Shown: positions 34,167-41,836 of the stretch, piece by piece
Layout: each line of letters begins with the position of its first letter
Numbering within the stretch: the stretch's first letter is position 1
Source: Sva-07 sp963774765
Lineage (GTDB): Bacteria > Actinomycetota > Acidimicrobiia > Acidimicrobiales > Ilumatobacteraceae
Length of the DNA: 64,000 nucleotides
Assembly: GCA_963774765.1 (NCBI GenBank)
Contig: CAVZGP010000023.1
Span: forward strand, 62,001 to 126,000
Direction of reading: 5' to 3'
Program-made: the position numbers and the translations under genes
The notes under the pieces: generated by a model
The model's database searches: none
What the model saw: the letters and a program-made list of their open reading frames with translations, nothing else
Told to the model about the DNA's origin: nothing

Positions 34167-35429
34167 TCAGCCGCCCCAGGGCCCGAAGCCCCCCGACCGC
34201 TGATACAGCGTGAGGGCCGCGGTGGCGTTCACCGTCGGGTCGTAGAGCTGCGTCGCTGACGTGACACCGATCGTCGCGAGCCAACTGCGATGCGCAGTCC
34301 AGTGAATCTGGAACAGGCCGTAGCAACATGAGTTGTTGACGTTGGATCGGTGGTTGCTCTCGCGCCAGGCGATCTCGAGGGCGCGGTCTTCGAGGTCGTC
34401 GGGCCACACGTCACGGATGATCTGGGCTGCCTGCGATTGGGGAACGGCCGCAGGGCGGCTCGGCGCCGTCGTGGTGGGGGCGGGCGCGGCGGTCGTCGTC
34501 GGCGTTCGATTCGCGGCCGCCGTGCTCGGCGCAGCGGTCGGCGTCGGCGCTGGCGGTGCCGTGGTCGGCGGGGCTGGAGTCTCCGCGCCGACGGGAAGGC
34601 AGATCGTGCGACCGGGAACCAGAACTGTGTCGACCGACGAATCGTTGACGGCGAGCAGTTCCGACAACTCCACCCCGGCCGCGTCGGCGAGACGGATCCA
34701 GTAGTCGCCCGCCGCGAGTTCGTAACGAGCGCCGCAGGCCGGCGTTGTCTCGGCGGGCTCCAGATCGGTCGTCGCGTCGAGCGATGCCGCCGATGCCGAC
34801 GTCGGATCGATGGCATCCGAGCCAACCGGCCCAGCTTCGGAAGCGGAAGCGGAGGGAGACGGGTCACCGGTCTCGGAGGCGGGTGACGGCGGCTCGGTGG
34901 CCGTGGCCGGATCGATCGGCGCCGCGGTCGGCGCCGCGTCCGTGGGTGCGGCCGACGCGTCCGCGACCGAGTCCGGCGTGGCGCCCGCGATGGCGACCGG
35001 TGGCGATTCCGACGACGCGGCATCATCGCCCGAGGTGGTGAATCCCACCACCACAGGCGCGGCGAGTGTGATGATCACGGCGAGACCACCGAGTCGCGCG
35101 ATCAGGGGGTCGACACCACCGCGACGCTCGGGCTGCGGTTCGGGTTCGAAGGTCCACGCGTCGTTGTCGTCGTCCTCCTCGACCGATTGACGGGGATCGG
35201 TGGCCCGGTCAGGATTCTCCGGCGGCGACTCGACGGTACGGATTCGTCCGTGTGCTCGTTCGGCACTGACACCCCCACCGAGGAGTCCGTCCCACCACTG
35301 CCCGATGGCGGCGCCGAGACCGCGGCGCTCGGCCGACGGTCGGCGCTGCGGGGTCCATTCGGTCTGCTCACCCCAGAACTCATCGCTGAGTTCAGGCGTG
35401 GCGTCGGGGTCGTGTCGGTCGGTGGTCAT
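34167..35429 (-). CDS. LysM and lysozyme-like (transglycosylase) membrane protein
   Basis: 420 residues. Cytoplasmic acidic N-terminus (about 1-108), one membrane helix (IARLGGLAVIITLAAPVVVGF), a Ser/Ala/Pro linker, a LysM domain (about 232-281: YELAAGDYWIRLADAAGV ... LVPGRTICLP), a Thr/Pro linker, and a C-terminal lysozyme-like domain (about 335-420) with the catalytic glutamate in EIAWRESNHRSN and NNSCCYGLFQIHW. Likely a membrane-tethered peptidoglycan hydrolase that binds glycan by LysM. It ends abruptly at GGFGPWGG, as many Rpf/Slt-like actinobacterial domains do. Confidence 0.88.
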   Translation of the reverse strand: MTTDRHDPDATPELSDEFWGEQTEWTPQRRPSAERRGLGAAIGQWWDGLLGGGVSAERAHGRIRTVESPPENPDRATDPRQSVEEDDDNDAWTFEPEPQPERRGGVDPLIARLGGLAVIITLAAPVVVGFTTSGDDAASSESPPVAIAGATPDSVADASAAPTDAAPTAAPIDPATATEPPSPASETGDPSPSASASEAGPVGSDAIDPTSASAASLDATTDLEPAETTPACGARYELAAGDYWIRLADAAGVELSELLAVNDSSVDTVLVPGRTICLPVGAETPAPPTTAPPAPTPTAAPSTAAANRTPTTTAAPAPTTTAPSRPAAVPQSQAAQIIRDVWPDDLEDRALEIAWRESNHRSNVNNSCCYGLFQIHWTAHRSWLATIGVTSATQLYDPTVNATAALTLYQRSGGFGPWGG

Positions 35430-35537
35430 GGAACGACCACCGGTCTACTCCGTTCGTCATGAAACCGCAACATCACCGTCATCCAAACGACATGGTTGTC
35501 ATTCGAAGGGGTCCGCGCTCGATCAGAAAAACGAACG

Positions 35538-35564
35538 ACCGGCGCACCGCGCAGGTACGCCGGT
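35538..35564 (-). terminator. Terminator of tRNA-Ser(GCT)
   Basis: Arms ACCGGCG/CGCCGGT (35538-35544 and 35558-35564), followed on the minus strand by TCGTTCGTTTTTCTG. It starts eight bases after the tRNA 3' end. Confidence 0.8.
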
Positions 35565-35571
35565 CGACCGG

Positions 35572-35660
35572 CGGAGAGGGTGGGATTTGAACCCACGGAT
35601 CACATTGCTGCGATCAACGCCTTAGCAGGGCGCCCCATTCGGCCGCTCTGGCACCTCTCC
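35572..35660 (-). tRNA. tRNA-Ser (GCT)
   Basis: Class II tRNA, 89 nt. The acceptor GGAGAGG pairs with CCTCTCC, the anticodon loop is CTGCTAA (anticodon GCT), there is a long variable arm, and the T-loop is GGTTCAAATCC. CCA is not encoded. Confidence 0.96.
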
Positions 35661-35698
35661 CTGGGAGCCCCGGAGTGTAGCCCGGTAACCTCGTGACC
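35661..35698. promoter_or_regulatory. Divergent promoter pair for two tRNA-Ser genes
   Basis: TACACT on the minus strand (35674-35679) lies 13 bases before tRNA-Ser(GCT). TAACCT on the plus strand (35686-35691) lies seven bases before tRNA-Ser(TGA). The whole spacer is 38 bp, so the two promoters must overlap. Confidence 0.55.
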
Positions 35699-35784
35699 GG
35701 AACGGTGGCAGAGTGGACGAATGCAGCCGCCTTGAAAGCGGCCGGGCGCAAGCCTCGGGGGTTCGAATCCCTCCCGTTCCGCCA
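35699..35784 (+). tRNA. tRNA-Ser (TGA)
   Basis: Class II tRNA with encoded CCA, 86 nt. The acceptor GGAACGG pairs with CCGTTCC, the anticodon loop is CTTGAAA (anticodon TGA), and the T-loop is GGTTCGAATCC. Its T-arm sequence GGGGGTTCGAATCCC (35757-35771) recurs at 37717-37731. Confidence 0.96.
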
Positions 35785-35855
35785 ACGGTTTCCGGGCGGA
35801 ACCGGCAAGGTCCGCGCCCCAAACGCTCTGAGCAGGTGGGACGTTTCGGACCACC

Positions 35856-36113
35856 ATGGCCGGCGGCCCTCTGACGCGACGACGGCGATCGACGAATGTG
35901 CGCGTGTTCGGCAGTGGCGCCCGCAGTGATGACACCGAGTCGAGCGACGTCGACATCCTCGTCGATCTCGCTGACGGTGTCGGCGCGGTCGGGTTGGTCG
36001 GTCTCGAGCGAGCGGAACGAGATCCTCGAGCGACCGGTGGATGTCGTTCCTGCAGCGGGACTCGAGCCGGCTGTCGCAGAGCGCGTTGCACACGAAGCGA
36101 TCGCGCTGCGAGG
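35856..36113 (+). pseudogene. Decayed MNT-type nucleotidyltransferase (antitoxin of an MNT/HEPN pair)
   Basis: The start region reads VRVFGSGARSDDTESSDVDI, an intact GSx10DxD motif of minimal nucleotidyltransferases. The frame changes near 36005-36020; the next frame continues NEILERPVDVVPAAGLEPAV and AERVAHEAIAL, the normal C-terminus, but with no stop codon. The usual N-terminal helix before the GS motif is also not recognisable. In intact pairs this enzyme AMPylates and silences the HEPN RNase. Broken gene next to a broken partner. Confidence 0.7.
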
Positions 36114-36124
36114 AACGACGGCCA

Positions 36125-36311
36125 ATGACTCGCCGACGTGCTCGCCGCCGCGGAACCCGAAGTGCCGTGGCCGGACGTCGCCGGCATGCGCAACCATCTC
36201 GCGCACCGCTACTTCGACACCGACCACGCGATCGTCGCCGCCACCGTCGAACACGACGTCCCTCCTCTCGTCGCGCCAGCGCGTCGGCTGCTCGACGCGA
36301 TCGACGACTGA
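36125..36311 (+). pseudogene. Truncated HEPN-family (HepT/DUF86) toxin relic
   Basis: An ATG with MTRR-like codons (36125) is followed, in a different frame, by the C-terminal half of a HEPN toxin: EPEVPWPDVAGMRNHLAHRY, FDTDHAIVAATVEHDVPPLV, ending LLDAIDD at TGA 36309-36311. RNHLAH is the catalytic RX4H motif. About half of the domain is missing, so the toxin should be dead. A 9-bp hairpin follows. Confidence 0.7.
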
Positions 36312-36312
36312 A

Positions 36313-36354
36313 CCTCAGCGGACCCCCCACGAACGTCGACGCCCGCCGCTGAGG
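36313..36354 (+). terminator. Hairpin after the HEPN relic
   Basis: Perfect 9-bp arms CCTCAGCGG/CCGCTGAGG beginning one base after the relic stop. No U-tract. The remaining 200 bp up to the esterase stop hold nothing I recognise. Confidence 0.45.
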
Positions 36355-36554
36355 GACCCGCGATTCCGCCTCGCCAGGTTCGTTCTCGTTGCTCTCGCGG
36401 TTGCTCTCGGATCGAACGGATTCAGCAACCGATACCGCAGCTGAACTGGCACTTCACGGGGACAGCGGACAATGCCTGGTAAAGAGCCCGACGTATGGCG
36501 CCGGTCGCTGGACGACAGTGGCTACGCGACGCTCCGGGCGGTCCAACCGAGCCG

Positions 36555-37592
36555 TCAATCGCCGTGGAGCACCGGTCGGATTGCATCGACGGCGTCTCCG
36601 TATGCGGCCTTTGCCGCTGGCACGGTTCCCGAGAGGTTGACGAAGATGTGCTGGAGCGCGGGATAGAGCTTCACGGTGACATCGACCCCGACCCGCCGGA
36701 GCTTCTCGGCGTACTCGAGACCTTCGTCGCGGAGCGGATCGAAACCTGCAACGAAGATCGCCGCCGCGCACACCCCTGACACATCGCCGAGCATCGGCGA
36801 GGCGAGGGGATCGAGCGCGTCGGCCGCTTCGTTGAGGTAGAGCGCCGTGTACCACTCCATCTTCGGTTTCTCGAGCATGTATCCGAGATCGAAGATCTCG
36901 TAGGAGGGCCGCTGCGTGCTCATGTCGAGCCACGGCACCCAGAGCACCTGGAGACAGGGAGGGTGCAGTGCGTTCTTGCGCTGTTGCGCGACGACCGCCG
37001 CGATGTTGCCACCCGCAGAGTCCCCTGCCACGGCGATGCGATCGGGGTCGAGCCCGAGCTCTTCCGAGCGGACGACGACCGCATCGAAGGCAGCGAGACA
37101 ATCGTTGATCCCGACGGGAAAACGGTGCTCTGGTGCGAGCCGATAGTCGACGGCGATGACGGCGCATTCGAGATCGACGGAGAGCTGGCGGCACAGCGCC
37201 CGGTGTGATGCGATCGATCCGCTGACGTGGCCACCGCCGTGGTAGTAGAGCAACGTGGGGGCGACCTGATGCCGAATGGCCGTTGGCCGATGCATCTCGC
37301 ACGGGATCGGCCCGACCGGACCGGGCACACGCAACCGGTCCACCTCGACATGGGGCGCGGGTCGATGCCCGAACCAGCTGCCCTGCACATCGAACTGAAG
37401 TCGTTCCTCCTCGGGGGTCGGGAGGTACCCGGGCTCGGCGCCGGCAGCTCTGGCGAGGAGCTGAACGACCGGATCCATCGTCTGGCCGTCGACGGCAATC
37501 GGCGTCCCCGCGAGCAACCGGGCAAGTGGCGCTGGGAGCCTGGTCATCGCGCGACCAACGCGCTTCTGAGCAGTTTCGGCAAATGGGCCCAT
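36555..37592 (-). CDS. Alpha/beta hydrolase, hormone-sensitive-lipase family esterase
   Basis: 345 residues. The oxyanion-hole motif YYHGGGHVSGS (about 117), nucleophile elbow VAGDSAGGNIAA (about 192) and acid residue in FVAGFDPLRDEG (about 277) are intact. The expected catalytic histidine is in ALQHIFVN, where HGF is more usual. The pattern is that of HSL/family IV esterases acting on short acyl esters or acyl-carrier substrates. ATG start at 37590-37592; an alternative start is 15 codons in (MTRLPAPLARL). It lies alone between tRNA-derived repeats. Confidence 0.88.
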   Translation of the reverse strand: MGPFAETAQKRVGRAMTRLPAPLARLLAGTPIAVDGQTMDPVVQLLARAAGAEPGYLPTPEEERLQFDVQGSWFGHRPAPHVEVDRLRVPGPVGPIPCEMHRPTAIRHQVAPTLLYYHGGGHVSGSIASHRALCRQLSVDLECAVIAVDYRLAPEHRFPVGINDCLAAFDAVVVRSEELGLDPDRIAVAGDSAGGNIAAVVAQQRKNALHPPCLQVLWVPWLDMSTQRPSYEIFDLGYMLEKPKMEWYTALYLNEAADALDPLASPMLGDVSGVCAAAIFVAGFDPLRDEGLEYAEKLRRVGVDVTVKLYPALQHIFVNLSGTVPAAKAAYGDAVDAIRPVLHGD

Positions 37593-37716
37593 AGTGGGCC
37601 AGATCCTGTCAGCTCACGAATCAGCGGAGCGTCATCGGCGAAGCCGGATCTTCAACGCACCGCACAACCAAATCCGGAGGCACGAGTGGCCCGTCCGTAC
37701 CAACAAGCGCTCCGGA

Positions 37717-37731
37717 GGGGGTTCGAATCCC
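37717..37731 (+). repeat. Isolated tRNA T-arm sequence, possible attachment-site remnant
   Basis: GGGGGTTCGAATCCC is identical to the T-arm of tRNA-Ser(TGA) at 35757-35771, but no cloverleaf can be drawn around it here. Together the two copies bracket about 2 kb holding the MNT/HEPN relics and the esterase. Apart from this, 37593-37847 contains no gene I can support. Confidence 0.4.
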
Positions 37732-37847
37732 GATCTCGGCAGTGCGAACGCTCGGCCATCCTCGACGCCGCATCGCCGCCGGTGCTCGGAGCGGAGCCGG
37801 TGGGAACTCACGGCAAACTCACAGCTTCGCTTCCTACCGTCGCTGAC

Positions 37848-38549
37848 ATGTTCCCCTCGAAGGTCTCCCACTCCCGCTACCTGCAGACCGCCCGTCGCTC
37901 GTACCTCCGCGCCGTCGCCATCGGCACGCTCACCCTGGTACCCGTCGCATGCGGCACCGACGACGCCGGCACCTTCGCCACGTCGAGCAACACCCTCGAC
38001 ACCACGACGAACACGCCAGACGGACAAGCCACCACGACCGAGTCGGACGCCACCGCGCCGACCACCGACGCACCGACGACTGACGCTCCGACCACCGACG
38101 CGACATTCCCGGCGGGAGGCGAGATGGTGGTCGACTTCACGTTTGCGGCCACCTCGAGTCGACAGGTCAAGAACCCGTACGTCGCCGTGTGGGTCGAGGA
38201 CACCGACGGCAACCTCGTTCAGACCATCAGCCTGTGGTACGAATCGGGCAAGGGCACCAAATACCTGACCGATCTGCGCGCGTGGGCGGCAGCAAGCGGC
38301 GGCACCGTCGACGCCACGACCTCTGGAGCAACCCGCACCGCCGGCACCTACAGCGTCGTGTGGGACGGCACCGACATCGACGCCAACCCGGTCGCCCAAG
38401 GCGACTACGTGCTCTTCGTCGAGGCCGCCCGCGAACACGGCCCCTACGAGATCACCAGCACCCCGATCACCATCGGCCACGACGGGTTCAGCGTCGCGCT
38501 CGCCGACAACGGCGAACTCGCCGACCTGTCCGCGACACTCACCGTCTGA
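37848..38549 (+). CDS. DUF2271-family lipoprotein, probable FMN carrier
   Basis: 233 residues. Signal peptide with lipobox LVPVAC (Cys at about 38), a Thr/Asp-rich linker with three TTDAP repeats, then a DUF2271 domain (about 95-233): VDFTFAATSSRQVKNPYVAV, WYESGKGTKYLTDLRAW, SGATRTAGTYSVVWDGTD, GDYVLFVEAAREHGPYE. SGAT matches the motif whose threonine ApbE modifies with FMN. Membrane-anchored outside the cytoplasm, it probably works with the next gene and the convergent apbE. Leaderless start: TACCGT (37835-37840) ends seven bases before the ATG. Confidence 0.82.
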   Translation: MFPSKVSHSRYLQTARRSYLRAVAIGTLTLVPVACGTDDAGTFATSSNTLDTTTNTPDGQATTTESDATAPTTDAPTTDAPTTDATFPAGGEMVVDFTFAATSSRQVKNPYVAVWVEDTDGNLVQTISLWYESGKGTKYLTDLRAWAAASGGTVDATTSGATRTAGTYSVVWDGTDIDANPVAQGDYVLFVEAAREHGPYEITSTPITIGHDGFSVALADNGELADLSATLTV

Positions 38550-38557
38550 GGCACGCC

Positions 38558-39250
38558 GTGACCGTCTCCGAAGTCCCCGAAGCTCCCGACCTCGACATGC
38601 CGTCACCGAACGGTGACGCCGAACGCCCAGCACCTCGACGCCGCGGCACCAGTCACAGCGATGCCGCCAAGCGGACCGCCAACCGGTGGACACGCTGGAT
38701 CCACGTCTACGCCAGCATGATCGCGTTCGTCATCGTGCTGTTCTTCGGGATCACCGGCATCACCCTCAACCACCCGAACTGGACCTTCGGCGACGACGTC
38801 AACACCACCACGACCACGGGACAACTCGGCATCGACACCACCCTCGACGACGGCTCGGTCAACTACCTCGCGATCTCCGAATACATCCGCAACACCTACG
38901 ACGTCAGCGGCCAAGTCGATTCGTTCTCCGACACGAACGGACAAGCGTCGATCGCGTACAAGAACCCGGGCTACGCCGCCGACCTCTTCGTCGACATGGA
39001 CACCGGCGAGTACACCCTGACCGTCGAGCAGCAGGGTTGGGTGGCCGTCGTCAACGACCTCCACAAAGGCCGCGACACCGGCTCAGCATGGAAATGGGTC
39101 ATCGACCTGTCCGCAGGCTTTCTCGTGTTGATCTCACTGACCGGTCTCACGATGCAGTTCTTCCTCCGCAAGCGGCGCCGCTCGGCACTGATCACCGCCT
39201 GCGTCGGTGGCATCGTCGTGCTTGCACTGATCGGGGTCACGCTGCGCTGA
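38558..39250 (+). CDS. PepSY-associated transmembrane protein
   Basis: 230 residues from GTG 38558. After a 45-residue cytoplasmic stretch, a helix (WIHVYASMIAFVIVLFFGITGITL) starts the PepSY-TM pattern, followed by NHPNWTFGD, an external PepSY-like domain (about 80-165), then WVAVVNDLHKGRDTGSAWKW, a helix (VIDLSAGFLVLISLTGLTMQF) and a final helix. The His in the first helix and the HKGR motif recall PepSY-TM electron carriers. It is eight bases downstream of the DUF2271 gene and probably passes electrons between the membrane and that flavoprotein (inference). Confidence 0.85.
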   Translation: MTVSEVPEAPDLDMPSPNGDAERPAPRRRGTSHSDAAKRTANRWTRWIHVYASMIAFVIVLFFGITGITLNHPNWTFGDDVNTTTTTGQLGIDTTLDDGSVNYLAISEYIRNTYDVSGQVDSFSDTNGQASIAYKNPGYAADLFVDMDTGEYTLTVEQQGWVAVVNDLHKGRDTGSAWKWVIDLSAGFLVLISLTGLTMQFFLRKRRRSALITACVGGIVVLALIGVTLR

Positions 39251-39316
39251 GTTCGGCTGCGACTGCGGCCACCACGTGGACCATCGTCACCGTGCAGCGC
39301 TGGCTCGATCGCGGGC

Positions 39317-40234
39317 TCAAGCAGTGATTGCGTACCAGCGGTCGTTGGCGACATGGGTACCGCTGTCGTCGATGACGAGGCACCCCGCCCCGAGCGTCGT
39401 AGCGAGCGACACGGCGTCGGTGGGGTCCAGCACGCCCACGATCGTGGCGACCACATCCGCCGTCGCCGCGTCGTGGGCGACCACGCTGACCGACGCGACG
39501 AGCTCGACGGTGCCAGCCGTGCGCGGGTCGATCACGTGGCTGTGCCATCGGCCGGCGACGCGAACACCTCGTCGGGCGCGTCCGCTCGTGGCGAGGCCGG
39601 CGTTCATCAGGAGGATCTCGGCCACGGGTGGTTCGTTGTCGTAGGGGCGCAGCGGGTTCTCGATGCCGACCCGTAGCGGGTCGGGACCTCGGTGGAGCAG
39701 GTCACCTCCCGCATTGACCACGATTGACGTGTCCGGGAACTCGCTGACGACCCGCTCGACGGCTCGGTCGACGATCCAACCCTTGGCGATTGCGTTGAGA
39801 TCGAGGACCGAGCAGTCGCCAACCGCAACGGGCCGCCCGAGGTGATCGACGCGGTAGCGGGGCTGCACGATCGACGCCGCGAGTTCGTCGAGTTCCGATC
39901 GTGATGGTTCGCGTTGCTCGCCGGCGGCGGTGCGCCATCGCGTCGAGACGACTCCGACCGCCGTGTTGAACGAGCCGCCCGAGCGCACCTGCCAGTCGAG
40001 CGCAAGGGCCATCACGTCACGGAACTCGCTGGACGGGTCGGGAACCTCGTCGCGCTTCCAACGTTCGAACTCACTGTTGGGATCGAAGATGCTGAAGACG
40101 CGCTCGAGACGCTCGATCTCGGCGATCACCACCGCGTCGAGGCGACCGGCCCAGGAGGACGGGCCGGCAACATCGATCTCGACGACCGTCCCGAGCAGGC
40201 GATCGTGTCGGAACCGGTGACGTTCGATGCTCAC
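39317..40234 (-). CDS. apbE: FAD:protein FMN transferase
   Basis: Transfers FMN from FAD to a threonine of exported proteins. It has 305 residues. Motifs: LLGTVVEIDV, FSIFDPNSEFERW, SGGSFNTAVG, LDLNAIAKGWIVDRAV, NAGGDLLHRG, SHVIDPRTAG and VVAHDAATADVVAT. I see no signal peptide; some ApbE proteins are cytoplasmic or lack a clear one. It converges on the DUF2271-PepSY pair with 66 bp between, and the SGAT motif there is the obvious substrate. A family B palindrome lies just upstream. Confidence 0.93.
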   Translation of the reverse strand: MSIERHRFRHDRLLGTVVEIDVAGPSSWAGRLDAVVIAEIERLERVFSIFDPNSEFERWKRDEVPDPSSEFRDVMALALDWQVRSGGSFNTAVGVVSTRWRTAAGEQREPSRSELDELAASIVQPRYRVDHLGRPVAVGDCSVLDLNAIAKGWIVDRAVERVVSEFPDTSIVVNAGGDLLHRGPDPLRVGIENPLRPYDNEPPVAEILLMNAGLATSGRARRGVRVAGRWHSHVIDPRTAGTVELVASVSVVAHDAATADVVATIVGVLDPTDAVSLATTLGAGCLVIDDSGTHVANDRWYAITA

Positions 40235-40251
40235 CGCCGATCACCTCTGCT

Positions 40252-40293
40252 GCGATGAGCCAAACCTCCGTATACGGTCGGTTCGCTCATCGA
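40252..40293. repeat. Family B palindrome, copy 3
   Basis: GCGATGAGCCAAACC ... GGTTCGCTCATCG with a central CCGTATACGG, closely related to the tandem pair at 29331-29445. It lies between the apbE start and the phosphatase stop. Confidence 0.8.
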
Positions 40294-40307
40294 TGTCGCT
40301 GGTGCAC

Positions 40308-40895
40308 TCAGGGGCGAGCGATCTCGACCTGCGAAACGAGCAGAGCGGTCACTTCGCGACACTGCTGTTCAATGGCGACGACGGCGGCCTCGAACGCCCG
40401 GGGCATCGATCCGGTCGGATCGGCGACCTCGGGAATCGGCTCGCGAAGGTAGGCGCCAGCCGTGCGATCCTCCGTGAGCGACTCGACCCACGAACGCACG
40501 TCGAGGTCGGAATCCAGTCCGGCCGCCGACGCAGCGGCGAGGAACTCCGGCAGCGTCATCGCCCGCCGAAACGCCACAGGTGACAACGCCGCGATCTTGA
40601 CCACATGATCGCGCTCGGCAGTGAGGATGAGATCGGCACCGTCGGCGAGCGACGCCGTGGTCGTCGAGCTGCGATGCACCGACACGTCGAGTCCGCGCCG
40701 ATGCATGGCATCGACGGCGTCGTCGATGGCCGGGATGTCCACCGGACCGAAGCCCGACGATCGGATCTGGACCGAGCCGTCACCGAGTCGTTCGACCAGC
40801 ATCGACCGCAGCATCGCCGCCATCATCACCGACCGGGTCCGGTTGTGACTGCACACCGTGAGGATCCGCAGCGGCGGGCTCGCCGACCGGGTCAA
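40308..40895 (-). CDS. Low-molecular-weight protein tyrosine phosphatase-like protein
   Basis: 195 residues. The CX5R loop CSHNRTRS near the N-terminus is the catalytic P-loop of LMW phosphatases and arsenate reductases; LILTAERDHV and the C-terminal IPEVADPTG with the general-acid Asp fit phosphatase rather than arsenate reductase. Substrate unknown; in actinobacteria such enzymes often oppose tyrosine kinases in polysaccharide or virulence regulation. It starts with TTG 40893-40895, whose TTGA overlaps the stop of the SDR gene, so the two are co-transcribed. Confidence 0.82.
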   Translation of the reverse strand: MTRSASPPLRILTVCSHNRTRSVMMAAMLRSMLVERLGDGSVQIRSSGFGPVDIPAIDDAVDAMHRRGLDVSVHRSSTTTASLADGADLILTAERDHVVKIAALSPVAFRRAMTLPEFLAAASAAGLDSDLDVRSWVESLTEDRTAGAYLREPIPEVADPTGSMPRAFEAAVVAIEQQCREVTALLVSQVEIARP

Positions 40896-41788
40896 CGCAA
40901 GTCCAGGCCGAACACGTCGTGGAACGCCCGGTAGTACTCGTCGTCCTCGTCGATCGCACCCATCGCGATCCAGTCGCTGTCGTCGATGCGGTCATGCAGT
41001 TCCGAGAGTTCGGCGCCACCCCAACTGACCGGGTAGCGGAGCCGATGCTCGTCGGCGGTGATCGCCTCGTGGATCACCTCGGCCACCTCGAACGGGTCGG
41101 TCGCGTTGGCCATGCCAGTCATGTAGAACTGGAACATGCGCCGGTAGTGGGCGTCGTACGCGCCCGTCGAGTTGGGAGCGTCGACGTTCTTGGCGAAGAT
41201 CGCCGACTTCGTGACACCGGGCTCGATGATGGCCACCCTGATCCCGAACGGCGCCAACTCCTGCGCGAGACCCTCGCTCAGGCCCTCGAACGCCCACTTC
41301 GACGCCACGTAGGGCGACTGTGCCAGCGCGGCGATCCGTCCGGCGACCGAGGTGATGTTCACGATCGTGCCACTGCCGCGCTCGCGCATCTGTGGGAGCA
41401 CGGCCTGGATGCAACGGACAGCGCCGCACAGGTTGACGTTCATCACCGACAGGTAGAGCTCGCTCGGGCACTCCTCGGCGACTGCGTTGCCACCGACGCC
41501 GGCGTTGTTGACCAGGTGGTCGACTCGACCGGTCGCCTCGAGGATCCGTTCGAACCCCACGCGCACCGACTCGTCGTCAGCGATGTCCAACTCGAACAAC
41601 TCGACTTCGGCGTCCGCATCGGCGGCCATGTTGCGAAGCTTGTCGGCCTTGTCGATCGAGCGGACGGTGCCGATGACGCGATGGCCCTGCCGCGCGAGAT
41701 GGATGGCGGTCGCCCGACCGATCCCGGAGTTCGCGCCGGTGACGACGCTCACGGGTTGACCGGCGTTGGGGTGCTGCTCGCTCGACAT
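40892..41788 (-). CDS. Short-chain dehydrogenase/reductase
   Basis: NAD(P)-dependent oxidoreductase of 298 residues. The Rossmann motif TGANSGIG, LDIADDES, NNAGVGG, the catalytic serine in NITSVAGR and YVASK (Tyr-x3-Lys) are all present; PGVTKSAIF follows. The substrate cannot be predicted. The start ATG has TACGCT (41796-41801) seven bases upstream and no Shine-Dalgarno, so probably leaderless. The phosphatase overlaps its stop by four bases. Confidence 0.9.
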   Translation of the reverse strand: MSSEQHPNAGQPVSVVTGANSGIGRATAIHLARQGHRVIGTVRSIDKADKLRNMAADADAEVELFELDIADDESVRVGFERILEATGRVDHLVNNAGVGGNAVAEECPSELYLSVMNVNLCGAVRCIQAVLPQMRERGSGTIVNITSVAGRIAALAQSPYVASKWAFEGLSEGLAQELAPFGIRVAIIEPGVTKSAIFAKNVDAPNSTGAYDAHYRRMFQFYMTGMANATDPFEVAEVIHEAITADEHRLRYPVSWGGAELSELHDRIDDSDWIAMGAIDEDDEYYRAFHDVFGLDLR

Positions 41789-41836
41789 GACGCCGAGCGT
41801 ACGTGGCCCGCTACGACGACGGCGACGCCCGCTGTG

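Noticed and set aside
35430..35571. A gene between tRNA-Ser(GCT) and the LysM gene
   Set aside because: Apart from the tRNA terminator nothing with coding character or a ribosome site was found.
37680..37745. A complete tRNA gene around GGTTCGAATCC
   Set aside because: No acceptor, D-arm or anticodon arm can be paired; only the T-arm sequence is present.
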